Below are positions 5,775 to 5,958 of a stretch of DNA of 5,958 bases, piece after piece. The position numbers and the translations under genes are program-made. The first letter of the stretch is position 1. The number at the start of each line of letters is the position of its first letter. This DNA is from Bordetella parapertussis (GTDB lineage Bacteria > Pseudomonadota > Gammaproteobacteria > Burkholderiales > Burkholderiaceae_C): NCBI GenBank assembly GCA_945900695.1, contig CAMDJU010000170.1, positions 1 through 5,958 on the forward strand, given 5' to 3'. The notes under the pieces were generated by a model. It worked only from the letters and a program-made list of their open reading frames with translations. It was not told where the DNA came from and ran no database searches.

Positions 5775-5950
5775 GTCTGCAAGCCCATTGGGCTTTATAT
5801 TTCTTGAACCAATGCTCTCTGGAGCCCCGGGCTTGGTACATCGGCTGATGAGCGTGATCATCTCGCGTCAGATGAACCCAATGTCAGTCTGCCCTCGCCC
5901 ACCTGAACCCTGCGTTCAGGATGACGGTCTGGTGGTCACTTGCAGACACC
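5775..5950 (+). ncRNA. ssrS: 6S RNA
   Basis: This is the regulatory RNA that mimics an open promoter and binds sigma-70 RNA polymerase in stationary phase. The ends are exact complements: GTCTGCAAG (5775-5783) pairs with CTTGCAGAC (5939-5947), forming the closing stem of a rod about 175 bases long, the usual 6S size. On the 3' side a perfect hairpin, CCTGAAC-CCTGC-GTTCAGG (5902-5920), is followed by ATGACGGTCTGGTGG. This resembles the E. coli 6S stretch with ACCTTGAACC...GGTTCAAGGGTTAC and GCCTGCGGCGG. An apical hairpin with CTGA/TCAG and GAG/CTC pairs lies at about 5845-5873. Its position directly after zapA matches the conserved zapA-ssrS synteny. The 3' end is approximate, and no terminator is visible before the window ends. 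Confidence 0.85.
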
Positions 5951-5958
5951 TATCTACC

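Noticed and set aside
5783..5805. Terminator-like hairpin AAGCCC-ATT-GGGCTT followed by T-rich sequence
   Set aside because: It lies inside the proposed 6S RNA, the loop is only three bases and the T tract is interrupted. It is better treated as part of the 6S 5' strand.

Overview
The window reads as chromosomal DNA of a betaproteobacterium, most likely Burkholderiales/Comamonadaceae. This placement is an inference from the roughly 60% G+C coding style, the zapB-like/zapA/6S RNA gene order and a 6S RNA of betaproteobacterial type. No rRNA or species-level marker is present. I see no mobile element, CRISPR array, tRNA or defence system.

Positions 1-5132 (minus strand) hold a vitamin B12 (cobalamin) uptake operon. 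In transcription order it contains: a cobalamin riboswitch leader; btuB (outer-membrane TonB-dependent receptor); a BtuF-like helical-backbone binding protein that cannot carry a signal peptide; a secreted BtuF (periplasmic binding protein); BtuC (permease); and the first 57 codons of BtuD (ATPase), which runs off the left edge. From the signal-less protein to btuD every junction overlaps by 4-8 bases, so translation is probably coupled. B12 would be taken up by BtuB with TonB energy, handed to BtuF in the periplasm and pumped into the cytoplasm by BtuCD. Rising cobalamin should shut the operon off through the riboswitch.

Positions 5133-5183 are a short divergent spacer. Positions 5184-5719 (plus strand) hold a small coiled-coil ZapB-like gene overlapping zapA, both for FtsZ-ring assembly. 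Positions 5720-5774 carry a GC-rich hairpin and a good -10 box. These lead into a 6S RNA gene at about 5775-5950, whose two ends are perfect complements.

The most notable points are: the signal-less BtuF-like protein between btuB and btuF; the strongly AT-rich body of btuB inside a GC-rich operon, which suggests allele replacement; and a leader in which the bases just after the B12 box can pair perfectly with the btuB ribosome-binding region. I do not see a wholly new system. The window is a well-ordered known pathway with these less-described details.
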